From NCBI RefSeq assembly GCF_000801105.2, contig NC_079518.1, positions 18,580,800 to 18,644,799 of the forward strand: a stretch of 64,000 nt of DNA. Direction: 5' to 3'. Origin of the DNA: Raphanus sativus (taxonomy: Eukaryota > Streptophyta > Magnoliopsida > Brassicales > Brassicaceae). The position numbers and the translations under genes were made by a program. The notes under the pieces were generated by a model. That model was not told the origin of the DNA. It saw only the letters and a list, made by a program, of their open reading frames with translations, and did not search any database. Below, in pieces: positions 32,242 to 45,412 of the stretch (the first letter of the stretch is position 1; each line of letters starts with the position of its first letter).

Positions 32242-35200
32242 ATGCCTCCTAAGCAGGATTCCAACTCTGATCGGATCACTGCGTTGGAAGGACAGTTCGG
32301 CGGTCTTACCAGTGTGATTGAGAAGTTGTGCGTGGATCTGAAGGCGAATCACCAACTCGTTATCGAGATGGAGAAACGTGCTGAGGAGCGCCATCGACAG
32401 GCTCAAGAGGAGAAGCAGTCGAGGGTGGAGACGGCGGCAACGTCGAAACCAGATATCCCTAGATCTGCGAAGAACAGCGCCGAGGAGACGCCATCACCGA
32501 TCTCTGACGGACCTCAGCCTCAAACCCAAGGGCTGCAGTTGCGACCAGAGAAAGGAGTTTTGAGTGCTCCTGCGAACGTTATTCCCTTGAGATCCGCTGA
32601 GACCCACACAACACCCTTTTCAGCGGGGTCGTCGGGATACTCACCACAGCAGAAGAGCTCACCAGTCAAGAAGCAGCTGGAGTTACCGGAGTTCACCGGG
32701 AAGAACCCAGATGATTGGATTTTTAGAGTGGAAAAGTGTTTTTCAGTGAACCAAACCGAAGAAGATGAAAAACTAACACTCGCAATGGCTTGTTTGGAGG
32801 GTTGTGCGGTGACGTGGTTGAGGATGATTCAGGTGAGAGATGAGCTGTTGGATTGGAGGGACTTTAAGATGAAAGTCAGGAAGAGATTCAAGCCTTCACG
32901 GGGAGGTACTATACTGAGCTAGATGTTGAAGTTGAAACAAACAGGTACCATCTCAGAGTATCGTGAGGCGTTTGAAGAGTTATCAGCAGAAGTTCCCCAC
33001 GTTCCTGATGATGTGTTGGAAGAAATCTTCTTACATGGGATGAAGCGAGTCTTGAGGGAGCAGGTAGTAAGGTTGAGACCAGTGGGGATGGACGAGATAG
33101 TTGATATGGCGAAGATTATTGAGGAGCAGGAGAATGAGAAGAGTGCTTTTCATTCAAGAAACTTCCAGAGAACCAACTCAGCGCCCACTCTCAACAACCA
33201 ACACAGACAGTACAACAATGGTTCGAGTCGATCGAGTGAAACTACACCAGCAAGGAAATCAGCTGATTCGCCGTGTGATAGTAAGCAAGGAGACATTAAG
33301 AAAGCTGTGCAAAACCCATGTCGACACTGTGGCGAGAGGTTCTTCGCTGGTCACCGTTGTAAAGCCTTCCAGAGGTTTAAATGTTTGGATGTGGAGGAAG
33401 GAAGTGAACCCGATGGAAACGAGACAGAGGACTCTGAAGGTCCAGTGGGTCAACAAAACCAGCAGGCCCCGGAACTACAGGTTCTCTCCTTGCAGTCCAT
33501 GGTTGGCATTACCTCTAAGAAGACGCTAAAAGTGGTAGGAACGATTGGTAAGAAGGAAGTGTTGGTGCTGATTGATTCGGGAGCTTCTTGCAACTTCATC
33601 TCAAAGGGGTTGGCAGAAGAACTGGGGCTACCGATACAATCAACTCAGGAGTTTGGTGTTTCTATTGGAGATGGTAGAATCTTAACGGGGCAAGGCAAGT
33701 GCTCAGATGTAGAAATGGACATCCAAGGTGTCAAGATTAAGGAGGAGTACTTGCTGTTTGAATTGGGGAAGATTGATGTAGTGCTGGGATACTCTTGGCT
33801 GGCAACTCTGGGGGAGACGAATTAATTGGGGACTACATATCATGAAGTTCAAAGTTAATGAGCAGTGGGTTTCTATAAGTGGAGATCCGTCGCTGTTGAG
33901 GTCACAGGTGTCACTGAACTCAATGGAGAAACTGGCAGAAAAGGAAGAAGTGGTGTTCTTGCTAGAACTTCAAACCCTGTTTGAAGCAAGTTCAGGTGAC
34001 CATAAACTCAAGAGCCCTAGTTTGGGGGTTAAGCGGCTATTGAAGGAGTTTGAATCAGTGTTCAACCTGCCACAAGGGTTACCTCCGAAGCGCAACAGAG
34101 AGCACGCAATCACCTTGCAGTCTGGTACTTCTCCGATCAACATCAGGCCATATAGATACTCGCATGTCCAGAAAGATGAGATAGAGAAGTTGGTTAAGGA
34201 GATGTTGCAAGCTGGTATCATCAGGCCAAACATTAGTCCGTTTTCAAGCCCGGTATTTCTGGTTAAGAAAAAGGATGGAGGTTTTCGTTTCTGTGTAGAC
34301 TACAGAGCAGTGAATAAAAGCACCATTCAAGACCGATACCCGATACCAGTGATTGAGGAATTGCTTGATGAGCTAGCAGGGGCGTCTGTCTTCTCGAAGC
34401 TGGATCTCAAATCTGGCTACCACCAGATTAGAGTCAAGGAGGATGATGTGGGCAAGACAGCTTTCAAGACTCACGAAGGGCATTATGAGTTCCTGGTTAT
34501 GCCCTTCGGCCTCACCAACGCGCCTGCGACGTTCCAATCAGTGATGAATGAGATTTTCAGGCCGTATTTAAGGACGTTCGTCCTGGTGTTTTTTGATGAT
34601 ATATTGGTGTACAGCAAAAACGAAGCAGAACATCAGGAACACTTGAAGATTGTTCTCAGGCTGCTGAAGAAGCATCAGTTCTATGCTAATGAGAAGAAGT
34701 GTGTGTTTGGGCAATCGAGTGTCTCGTACTTAGGACACGTGCTTTCTTCTAAAGGTGTAGCAGCAGACCCGGAGAAGATTGAAGCAATGAAAGCGTGGCC
34801 TCTGCCTAAGAATGTCACTGCTCTTCGAGGCTTCTTGGGATTAACTGGGTATTACAGACGTTTTGTGGCCAATTATGGGAGAATAGCGCGCCCTCTCACT
34901 GGTCTCTTGAAGAAAGAAGGGTTTAAGTGGTCAGATGAAGCTGGTAAGGCGTTCTGTTGGCTGAAGGAGGCGATGACTATGGTACCGGTGCTGCGATTAC
35001 CAGATTTCTCTAAGCCTTTCGTGGTTGAAACAGATGCTTCAGGGACTGGTATTGGTGCCGTGTAATCTCAGGAGAGTCAACCAGTAGCTTATATCAGTAA
35101 GGCGTTTTCTAGCTCTGGCAGGGTGAAGTCGCTGTATGAAGGCGAGCTGCTGGCAATAGTCTACGCGGTAACCAAATGGAGACACTACCTCACTGGTCAC

Positions 35201-36954
35201 CCGTTCACTATAAGAACTGATCAAAAGAGTTTGAAGCACCTCTTGGAGCAGCGTGCTGTATCTGCTGAACAACAGAAATGGGCCTCTAAGCTGCTTGGAC
35301 TAAATTATACCATTGAGTACCGCCCAGGGAAAGATAATCGAGTTGCAGACGCGTTGTCAAGGAAGCACGGGTTGGCTAAGGAGGCAGTAGAGTTTCAGGA
35401 GTTCCAATTGACGGCTCCCCTGTCTATTGATCTTGATGAGTTAGCCCTGCAGGTAGAAAAAGATGAAGGTTTGCAAGCAATAATTCAAGCGTTGAAAGAT
35501 GAGGATAACGCGCCTGCAGGCTACTATCTTAAAGAGGGGCACTTGTTCCATGAAGGCAGGCTAGTAATTCCAACAAAGTCGCCCTTTATTCCATCACTGA
35601 TGAAACAGTTCCATGATAGTGCCATTGGAGGGCACGAGGGGGTTCTTAAGTCTTTCAAGAGAATGGCTCGTGAAGTTTTTTGGCGGGGCATGAGACAAGA
35701 TGTCACAGAGTTCATCAAAGCTTGTGAGGTATGTCAGAAGAACAAGTATTCTACTCTCTCTCCTGCTGGGCTGTTGTCCCCTCTTCCCATTCCACTGCAA
35801 GTTTGGTCTGACATCAGTTTAGACTTCGTGGAGGGGTTGCCGATTTCAAAAGGATTGGATGTGATAATGGTGGTGGTGGATAGGTTGACAAAATATGCGC
35901 ACTTCATTCCCCTGCGCCACGCCATCCATTCACTGCTAAAGGAGTAGCTACAGCCTTTGTAAAAGAAGTGATCCGACTTCATGGGTTTCCTGAGACAATG
36001 GTTTCGGATAGGGACAAGATTTTCTTGAGTCGATTTTGGGAAGAACTGTTCAAGACTCAAGGGACTTCACTACATAAGAGCACAGCCTATCACCCCCAAT
36101 CAGATGGGCAAACAGAGGTTGTGAACCGTTGTCTAGAGGCTTATCTGAGATGTTTTGCTGGCAGGAAACCGACGTCTTGGTCACAGTGGCTACCATGGGC
36201 AGAATACTGGTACAACACTTCTTATCACTCCTCTATGAAGTCGACACCTTTCAAAGCTTTTTATGGGCGTGATCCTCCCAAACTGTTGCGATTTGGTGAC
36301 ATCCCTACAGCAAATGCAGAAGTTGAGACGATGATCTAGGATAGAGATTTGCTGTTACAGGAGTTGCGAGACAACTTAGCCACAGCTCAGACGAGAATGA
36401 AAGCTTAAGCTAATAAGAAGAGGAGGGATGTTGAGTTTCAGGAGGGTGATTGGGTATTTCTGAAATTGAGACCATACAGACAGACTTCGGTTGCAACTAG
36501 AAGGGCTGAGAAACTTGCGCCGAGGTACTTTGGGCCATATCAGATTGAGAAGAGGATTGGTCCAGTTGCTTACAAGCTTCTCTTACCTGCGCATAGTCTG
36601 GTTCACCCTGTCTTCCATGTGTCACAGTTGAAGAAGGCTGTGGAGCCACATGTCAGAGTTCAAGAGATTCCTCTAATTCTATCATCTTCTCTTGAATGGA
36701 ACACAGAACCAGAGGAGATCTTGGGCATACGGAAGTCAGCAGAGGACAGTCAACCTGAAGTGTTAGTGAAGTGGGTTTGTCTGCCAGAGTTCGAGTGCAC
36801 TTGGGAACCGGTTACGAGATTGGCGGAGCAGTTCCCTCGGTTCCAGCTTGAGGACAAGCTGAGTCTTCTTCGGGGGGGTATTGATAAGCTAGCTGTACCT
36901 TTGGCTTACATACAGAAGAAGCAGAGGTCGCAGAGGAGAGCTAGAGATGACTGA
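32242..36954 (+). pseudogene. Chromovirus gag-pol polyprotein, several breaks
   Basis: Gag starts MPPKQDSNSDRITALEGQFG. Retrotransposon Gag homology lies around LPEFTGKNPDDWIFRVEKCF, and CRHCGERFFAGHRC is a knuckle-like remnant. The protease has LIDSGASCNFIS. RT has [29 protein letters not shown] and [11 protein letters not shown] (FDD box). RNase H has [13 protein letters not shown] and RTDQKSLKHLLEQR. Integrase has GHEGVLKSFKRMAREVFWRGM (HHCC), LDFVEGLP and [10 protein letters not shown]. The C-terminal chromodomain is near EPEEILGIRKSAEDSQPEVL and FECTWEPVTRLAEQF. Stops occur at 32920, 35063, 36337 and 36406, and one-base frameshifts near 33815 and 35925. Confidence 0.93.
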
Positions 36955-37336
36955 AGTGTGGAAGTGAAGTGGAGATGAGAGACTCTAGCTAAGGCAGAGG
37001 CTTAGTAGAGTCTTAGATATATATAAATAAGAGTACGATGTCGTTTTACTATTTGAGAAGAAGCAGAGGTCGCAGAGGAGAGCTAGAGATGACTGAAGTG
37101 TGGAAGTGAAGTGGAGATGAGAGACTCTAGCTAAGGCAGAGGCTTAGTAGAGTCTTAGATATATATAAATAAGAGTACGATGTCGTTTTACTATTTGAGA
37201 CTTGTAGTATTTATTCTCGAGTTGTTGAACGTTTGGGGATATCAAATGATCAATTAACAAAAAGCAATTCTTATCTTCTCTCCCTTTCTTCTACTTTCCC
37301 ATACCCTTTCTGTTACAGATAAACCCTAGTTTATCA
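36882..37336 (+). repeat. 3' LTR of the chromovirus with internal 142-bp duplication
   Basis: 455 bp, exactly 142 bp longer than the 5' LTR. The extra length is a tandem duplication: GCAGAGGTCGCAGAGGAGAG at 36921 recurs at 37063. Both copies contain the TATATATAAATAAGAG region, so this LTR has two putative core promoters. Confidence 0.93.
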
Positions 37337-40300
37337 GTTTGATTGGTCATGTCGATACCGTTGCTTTCGATCCGACCAAACCGCAAAGATATGATTTTGT
37401 CAGGGTCAAAATCATCTTGCATGTCTCCAAACCTTTAAGTAAATTTCGAACCCTCAACCTCCGCGGTGGTATACAACATACTGTATATTTCTTCTATGAG
37501 AAAGTTCAGAAATGCTGCTATCTCTGTCAAAGACTCACGCATGCTCAAGATCAATGTCCTTTTGTGAATCGTGATCAGCCGTACGTTGATGTTCAAGCAC
37601 CAGTCAATCCCTTCACCTCCAGCTCCTCTGACAAAGGTGGCTCTCTCTCTGAAACTGATCCGCTCTTTGGTGTCCTTAAGGATCATCAAGTTGGCATTCA
37701 TCCTAGCTCTGGAAGGCCTAAAATCGCTCCAGAAGTTCTTCAAGAAATGCACAACTACTTGCTCTCAGCTAATGGAGAAGACCGGAGTGTTAAAGAACAG
37801 CGCATTATCTCCTCCGTTCAAGAAGTGGAGCGTGACCCGATTGCTCAGCAAACATTTCTTCAATTGATACCTCCTCCTTCTGTCATTACTGCTTTGACTG
37901 AAGGTAAAGGTATAGTCTTTGACTATGAAAAGGTCGTGACATCTAGTGCTCCTCAAGGTCCTAAGTTGATGTCTGCTGCAATCTCTGCTGCTCGGCTTCC
38001 ACCAATCGCACCTCAATAATTGGAGTTTTCCCCTATTCAACCTTCCTCAGCTCCTCAAAGAGGTATGGACCCAACGGTTTCTCAGTTACAGTTTACTCTA
38101 ACTGATATTACCGGGGTCTCTACTGCTAAAGGCTCTGTAAGAAAAAGGCCAGGGAAATACAAGAGGAGAGCTCAAGCTTAGGGTGGTACTAAAACTTCTA
38201 CTCAACAAGGTGAGACTCAACACTCCAGAGACACTACGGTTACAAAACGGAAAGCAGAAGAAGAACTGGCGGATGCTCCGAAGCTTCACAAGCATAAAGC
38301 ATCAGAGATGGTCCCAAATGAGGGACCGTCGACTGCGTGATGAGCCTTATTAGTTGGAACTGTCAGGGAGTGGGGCGGCCTCAGGACCTGACAGTTCAAC
38401 GTCTCACGGAGCTACGGCGTACGTACTTCCCTGAGATTTTTTTTCTGATGGAAACTATGAACGGCAGTAATGTTTTGGAAGACCTTAGGGTCTAGTTAGG
38501 TTATGACTCTGTTTTTACCATTAATCCTGTAAATACTTGGGGTGGATTAGCTTTGTTTTGGAAGGGTAGTGTCAAAGTAGAAATCCTGTATTATGATCAA
38601 AATCTTTTGGATGTTAATATAAAGATGGGTGATCATCAGTATTTTCTCTCTTGTATATACGGCCACCCTCACACTCAATATCGCCATTTAGTTTGGGAAC
38701 GTCTATTGAGGCTTGGTATCTACAGAAGAACCAGTTGGTGTATGGTCGGATACTTCAACGAAATTTTAAACAACTCGGAGAAGATTGGCGGCCCTCTGAG
38801 AAGTGACTCTACTTTTCAAGCCTTCACCGATATGCTTTCTATCTGTAACATGACGGAGTTGCCAAGCACGGGTAACAGCTTCACTTGGGGTGGACACAGG
38901 AAGAATTTATGAATTCAAAGTAAACTTGATCGTACTTTTGGCAACTCGGATTGGTTTAAAATGTTTCCTGCATCAAATCAACGCTTCCTTGCTAAGAGAG
39001 GTTCCGATCACAGACCTGTTCTCATCAAATTCACAGCCTCTCAAGATAGCTACCGAGGATCTTTCCGCTTTGATAAAAGGTTCCTCCACCAGCCATTAGT
39101 ACAAGAAACAGTTCATCATGCTTGGAACTTGCTAAAGCCTCATCAAGATCACTCGGTATCATCTCGTATAAGCAATTGTCGAAGGGCTCTTAGCCAATGG
39201 AAGAAAACCACTCAAGCTAATTCTCAAGTCAGAATTACTCAGCTTCAGAATGACCTTGAGTTGGAACAATCTTCTATGGACCCATCTACATCTAGAGTAG
39301 CTTTGCTTAGTCGTGAATTGGTGAAAGCATACAGAGATGAACAAAATTACTGGAAAATGAAGAGCAAAGATAACTGGATCCTTCATGGAGATGGCAACAA
39401 AAAGGTCTTCCATGCTGCGGTCAAAACTTCCAGAGCAAGAACCATGGTCACGAAATTGATGGATGCTAATGGTGTCGCACATAGATCAGAGGCCACCAAA
39501 GCTCAAGTGGCTATTCATTATTTTCAAGACCTCTTCAAATCCTCTAACTCTGAGGATTACCGAGACATGCTTCAAGGCTTTTCGGCAAAAGTTACTGATA
39601 GGATGAATCAAAGCTTAACTCAAACGGTAACGGCTGATGAAGTTAAACATGCTGTATTCTCCATTAAGGGTGAAAGTGCACCAGGCGTTGACGGTATGTC
39701 TGGTTTTTTCTTTCAAACTTATTGGGATACAGTTGGTGAGCAGTTAACCAAGGAGGTCATTGGCTTCTTTGAATCTGGACGCATGCCAACTGGTTGGAAC
39801 TACACTCATATTTGCCTCATCCCTAAGAAGCTGAACGCATCTCTGATGTCTGATCTCAGGCCGATAAATCTTTGTACTGTTATGTACAAGACAATCTCTA
39901 AAATTCTAGCTTCCAGACTTCAAAAATTCCTGCCACTCATTGTCTCCTACAATCAATCGGCCTTTGTCTCTAAGCGTTTGATATCTGATAACATCATATT
40001 AGCACATGAAGCAGTCCACAGCCTCAACACCAAACCGGAGATCTCAGAGAATTTTATGGCTGCAAAAACCGACATGTCAAAGGCGTTTGACCGTGTGGAG
40101 TGGAATTACCTCCGAGCTCTTCTTTCTGCCTTGGGTTTTGATGCTGTTTGGGTTAGATGGATCATGTCCTGCGTGTCTACTGTTACCTACTCGGTGCTTA
40201 TCAATGGGCAATCCCATGGCTATATAACTCCACAACGCGGTCTGAGACAAGGTGACCCCTTGTCACCTTTTCTTTTTGTTCTATGCTCCGAGGGTCTCTC

Positions 40301-41314
40301 CTTTCTTCTTAACCAAAGTGCAGAGAAAGGTCTCATCAGAGGTATCCAATTCTCACCGTCTGGCCCGGAAGTTCACCATCTGTTTTTTGCTGATGACAGC
40401 CTCTTTCTCTTCCAAGCTGATACATGTCAGTGTCAGTCTTTCAAAGAGATTCTACAGATATATGGTAAAGCTACCGGCCAGGTGATAAATCTCAATAAAT
40501 CTTCTCTTACTTTTGGAAAGAAAGTGAACAATGACCTCAAGCTTCAGATTCAATCATCTCTTGGGATCTTTGCTGAAGGCGGCTCTTGGACTTATCTCGG
40601 GTTACCAGAATGCTTCAGTGGTTCTAAAGTCAAGATGCTTGCATATATTCAGGAACGACTGAAAGGACGAATGTCCGGATGGTACTCTCGTTTCCTCTCT
40701 CAAGCTGGCAAAGAAGTCATCCTTCAATCTGTTGCCATGGCTATGCCTATCTATGCAATGATCTGCTTTAAACTTCCCAAAACAACCTGTAAGAACCTCA
40801 CTTCTGCAATGGCTTCTTTCTGGTGGAATTCCTCAGAAGATAAGGGTAAGATCTATTGGCTTAGCTGGGATAAGCTCTGTATCCCGAAGCGACTTGGTGG
40901 CATGGGCTTCAAGGATATTGGCATCTTTAATCAAGCCTTGCTGGCTAAGCAAGCTTGGCGCATCCTCCAAGACAAATCTTCTTTGTTTGGGAGGTTTTTT
41001 AAAAGTAGATACTTTCCAACAGGCGATTTCCTTACAGATAAACTAGGTTCCCGTCCATCCTACGCCTGGAGAAGTATCTTATATGGTCGCGATCTCCTCC
41101 TCAAAGGTCTGCGACATATGGTTGGTAATGGAAGTTCTATCTTTGTATGGACGACTCCTTGACTTGCGGATGGAGATCGTATGCGTTTGCCTCTGATGAA
41201 GAACTCTTTGGTTGATCTTAATCTTAGAGTCAGCGATCTCATGCTCCCCCAATCTCACTTGTGGAATATGGAAGTGCTGGAGCAGCTTTTTTATCCTCAA
41301 GATATTAAGATCAT

Positions 41315-42638
41315 TGATATCACTCAAATTTCCCTAAAAGTGAATTACTCTCTCAAATAAGAGGTTCAGATGTAGTACTTAGGGATCGAATCCACAAGGA
41401 CTCTAGGATTACTTGAAGGTTCAATTAATTAGAAATAAAGATAGACTTAAGGTTTTATATGTTTTAAAGCAGTAAATATTAATGTGAACAAGGAAGTTGT
41501 TCAGTAACTGAAATGAAGGTTGTTTCTTAATGAGGAAAATAGCTAGATCCAGGTATTTCTCAGGTATGAATTTATGCAGTTTGAAGGTGACATTAGGGCT
41601 TTAGTCCTTTGAACTCAAACAATTGGTACAACCAGTATGGTCTCCTTTGACTAGATCCCGGATCTCAACTGTCGTTTGTTGATCTCGGAAAAGAGTCGAT
41701 CGATACGACTTCCGTCTAATCGATCGATACACCTTTCAAACAATCGATCGCTACAACGATGGTTGTATCGATCGATGGTAATTCTAGCAAGCATTATCGA
41801 TTTGGTTGAATACGTTCTCTAATGATCTAAACCACCTTTCGCATGTGTCTAGTCAGTTAGATCACTTTAGTTTGTTTCAGGGTATTGAGAGTATACAATT
41901 GGTTATCTCTTCAATCCTAAGATCTAGATTTAAGGGTGATCAATCCTAAATCTAGTATTAAAAATAACTAAAGTGAAAGAACTAATTTAATCACCCTAAC
42001 AATTGTCACAATCTCATCACATGATTCACCCTTATGAGAAACCTAAATCTAACAATTAGGTTTACTCAGACATATTCATGAGAGACAAAGTCATGATGGT
42101 TTGAATAAAACTTAATATGAAATAAGGAACACAAAGAGTAATGAGTAAGATAAAAAGGGAGTTCAAGATCTTCTCTGTTTTGCAGTCTCAGATCTATCTC
42201 TCCAACTCTAACTCTTCTCCTAAGGTAGCCAAATTGCTTCTCTTCTCCACTAGGTCTCTAGGCAAGTCTGCCTCTAAAATGATACAAAACCCTAGTATAT
42301 AAAGCCTAACAGGCGGCCAGGGACTAATTGTGTAAATAGCACACTTTATGATACTTGAAAATCTTCTAAATTGTAATCCATCGAATGGCTTAATGTCGAT
42401 CGACACTCTTCGATATCTGTCGATCGATTGTAATTGACTCTAATCGTCTGATCTCGCATGATTCCTATCGGTCGATTCTTCATTCGTGAGAATACTCCAA
42501 AAATGCCTTAAAAGTATTGCTTTCTTCAATTAAGTACCTGTGCCTGAAAATACTCTAAAATACTTTGAAAATGTAGTAAATATGATTGAAAACTCTCATA
42601 TACCATGGCTAAAAACGGGTAAAATTCATGGTATATCA
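41315..42638 (-). repeat. 3' LTR of the Athila element
   Basis: Same length as 52138-53461 and nearly identical. Contains clustered TCGATCGAT motifs around 41690-41780 and 42400-42430, and AAACCCTAGTATATAAAGCC at 42288, whose TATATAAAG runs on the + strand. Confidence 0.95.
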
Positions 42639-42652
42639 ACTCCCCCAGACTT
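42639..42652 (-). other. Polypurine tract of the Athila element
   Basis: On the minus strand AAGTCTGGGGGAGT abuts the 3' LTR. Nearly the same run (TAAGTCTGGGGGAGG) recurs at 43618-43632, almost 1 kb upstream. Confidence 0.85.
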
Positions 42653-43991
42653 ACTTTTTTGCTTGTCCTCAAGCAAAACAATCGGTAGTCTCTCTGAAGG
42701 AGGTTTGAAAACAACATGACTCTTATTTTTGAAAACTTAAAAATCCTCACTTCCTTGTCAAAAGAATCTAAACGGTCTCAACCACAAACGCACGTTTATA
42801 CCTTATCCTAGTCTAGCAACCAAATTCATCTATCCAACAACTTAGCAGATCTTGTCTAAAATTCTCCTTTACTAACCTCATTTCTTAACATAAAATAAAA
42901 GTGCGTGCTTTACCTTGGGAGTATCGATCAAAAGACATATGGATTCAACTCAAACAAGTTTCCTGAGCAGGTAGTCTTTTCTGATACTTTTCTCCCCTCA
43001 TCTCTCTTCTCTGAATCTCTTGTTAGTTTCAATTTCAACAGGTTTCGATGCCACATAGGTCATCTAGTCCATCTCATTGACATTTGCATTGTAACTCATA
43101 CATTTTTGGCAAAGTGTAGCGAATAATGGGGTTTGGTACTCAACCTATCCCTCGTTTCAACAATGTGTGATCATTCTTGAGATTTAGAATACTGGGGTCG
43201 CAGGAGACACTCCTACCCCTCTGCCTCTCAAGAAATCATATCAATCTTTTCTTTATAAACTTAGATCTTTGAGATGCCGAAGAGAGAAGGAAGGAAACCA
43301 GAATTGCACAGACTTGTACCTTTTCAGATTTGTAGGAGGATTCCGATCCGATGTATACCAAGCCCCAAAGACAAGCTAGGATAGTCAGTATTAGGTTGGA
43401 GGTTAGCTTCGGTTCCTTTAAACAATCTGGGCAAGTGTGGCTAACTGACAGGTTGATCCACTTTGGTATCTCTAGTGCAATCTGTGGTTAATAGGTCTAA
43501 GTAGTGCCAAAGAGTGGTTTAGAAAATCATTAATAAAAATTTATATTTTCCTTTTTGACTCGAAAAACAATTTATTTTTGAAAAATAGAGGATAAAAGAT
43601 AAATGTTAGTAACACCCTCCCCCAGACTTAAATTACACCGTCCCGGTGTAATAATAAGTAGGAGAAGTATAAATAGAAAATGTTAGAAGTATAGATATTG
43701 AAGCAAAGTGTCGTACCTTTCTGTCTTTCCCGTCGACCGATGTACCATAGACGGTATCGATCGACAGTATCAGACAGAATGTGTGATAATGTGTTTAGCA
43801 CGGAACTCACTCACTCGTCTAGCTTGGCTCTCAAGTTAGCTCAGTTGTCAGTCCAAACACAAAGAAAATTAAACATACGAAATAGTGCAAAAGCATAAAA
43901 CATAGATAAGTTTAAAAAACATAAATCCTGCAAATCCGAAACATAAAATAAAATAAAAAAATCTGAAAGATAAAGAGAAGAGATAAGAAGG
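42653..43991 (-). other. Athila non-coding region before the 3' LTR
   Basis: No ORF of note. Contains the second polypurine-like run at 43618-43632 and scattered TCGATCGA motifs, e.g. near 43765. This long untranslated stretch is typical of Athila. Confidence 0.6.
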
Positions 43992-45412
43992 CTAGTCGGT
44001 GGCCTCCTCGTCCTCCTCCTGCTGGTACTGGTGAGATGGTCCTGGGTCTGCCGCTCTGACACTCCTCCTGCTCGCACATTGGGGTCGCGTGACTCTAGCC
44101 CAGATGGCTCGAAGAGCACTCACGACCGTCCTCTGAAAGTCTGCCTCAGGCATCGGGACGTCTGGAATGTCCGGGAAGTCAGGAAGGGTAGCTGCGGGTG
44201 CTGCCTGCGATCCTCCAACACCACGCTCCATCGGTTCCTGACGAGACTCGGTGGTGAGATCCAATAGGAACTCGTCGTCGGGTTTGAACCGGATCCTGTC
44301 GACCTGATGGTCGAAGTCAGTGAGTGATGCATGCGGGAGCTGAAACAAACGGAAGCGGCGGTCAATCCTGAAAAACCAGAGAAGGCTCTCCTTGAGCCAG
44401 CCGCAGTTCATCAGGTGCTGCTCGTCCATGAAGAGATGGCGACGGTCCGCGGTACTCCTGTCCAGACGGACACCACAGAACTCAAAGATCGGTGTGAGAA
44501 GACTACCCACACTCTCCTTCTTCCTACCCGAACCCGAGAAGGGTTTCTTCTTCAGTGAGATCAGATGCTCGGCGAAGAGAGCTCCAAGGTTGGGGACTAC
44601 CAATCCCGCAGTGTCGAGGTGAGAGAGATCGACCAGTCCGTTCACCGCTGGGAAGAGCAGTGAGAGATCATGTAGGCGCACCTTGTTGGGCTCCATCTTG
44701 CACAACAGAGTGTTGGCAATAGCCCATAGGAAGTAGCGGAGCGACGGGTGACGAACGTCGGACTGAGTCGCTGAGCCGCTCCAGCTGCCCGTGCCTATGA
44801 TCTTCCAGAAGTCACTCGCACCTGGGAGAGGCGAGAATCTGCAAGATGTAGCATCCTCCTCAAAACCGAAGATGCCGCAGAGCTGGGGGATGGTGATAGA
44901 GTATCTCTTCCCTCTAGCAAAGAAAGAGAGAACGCCGTCGCCCGCTATCTTAGGACCGTCGTGGCGGTAGGTGAGACGGACAGAGGCCATGAACTGGCGC
45001 ACCAACGGGACGTGGAGGTGTAGGTGTGTGTGGCTATGGTGCCCAGGCCGAGCTGAGCAATCATCGCGTACAGATCATCCTGGATCCGCATCTTGTGTAT
45101 GACCTCCGGGTCAATGAAGCGTGTGGGCTCGATGTCGACATCGATCCAGGTGTTGTTGTGCAAGCTATTGTAGTCGTCCCATTGCTCTGTGAGCTCTCTA
45201 TCGAGACACTCGCTGCTGGAGATTATCTTCTTCGGGTCTGAGAAGTCGCGACCCTCTCTGTAAGCGATGGGGGTCTTATCCTCATGTGGCCATGGAGGCC
45301 TCTCATCGTCCCTCGGGACTCGTGGTTGCCGGCGGTTTGAAGGGCCAGCGGGATCACTCCTCCTCTTCGTCCTCCTCTCTCTCTCAGTGTCCGAATCTGT
45401 GCTCATCTGAAA
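43992..45412 (-). pseudogene. Athila ORF in the env position (ATHILA ORF-1 family), frameshifted
   Basis: The first part starts MSTDSDTERERRTKRRSDP near 45405 and is basic, then runs on with EQWDDYNSLHNNTWIDVDIE and PEVIHKMRIQDDLYAMIAQLG. The frame changes near 45010, after which LVRQFMASVRLTYRHDGPKI, GIFGFEEDATSC and PSLRYFLWAIANTLLCKME follow, with a basic/acidic tail. This matches the conserved ATHILA ORF found between integrase and the 3' LTR. Its role is unknown; no signal peptide or clear membrane segment is visible here. Confidence 0.75.

Larger units (their letters stand above)
31910..37336 (+). mobile_element. Ty3/gypsy chromovirus (with chromodomain), decayed
   Basis: 5' LTR 31910-32222, 3' LTR 36882-37336, primer site TGGTATCAGAGC at 32224-32235 (initiator Met tRNA), polypurine tract CTTCGGGGGGGTAT before 36882, and 5-bp target duplication GTTTG (31905-31909, 37337-37341). 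Pol order is protease, RT, RNase H, integrase, chromodomain. Multiple stops and frameshifts make it non-autonomous. It lies inside LINE ORF1, so it is younger than the LINE. Confidence 0.95.
31469..38340 (+). pseudogene. LINE ORF1 (DUF4283, CCHC_4), interrupted
   Basis: RNA-binding ORF1 starts MSSEMDKAMLALSLKDNDD at 31469. The DUF4283 part contains GIALSAERFQFIFDHAHDLEDV and WVQIKNIPVNHYTTEAI. After the chromovirus (31910-37336) the same frame resumes at 37342 with the rest of DUF4283 and the knuckle CYLCQRLTHAQDQC. In-frame stops are at about 31902 (TGA just before the insertion), 38017 (TAA) and 38179 (TAG). The ancestral stop TGA at 38338-38340 overlaps the ORF2 ATG at 38340. Confidence 0.85.

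Noticed and set aside
37339..38019. Separate 226-codon gene with a CCHC knuckle
   Set aside because: It is the continuation of LINE ORF1 after the chromovirus insertion, in the same frame, not an independent gene.
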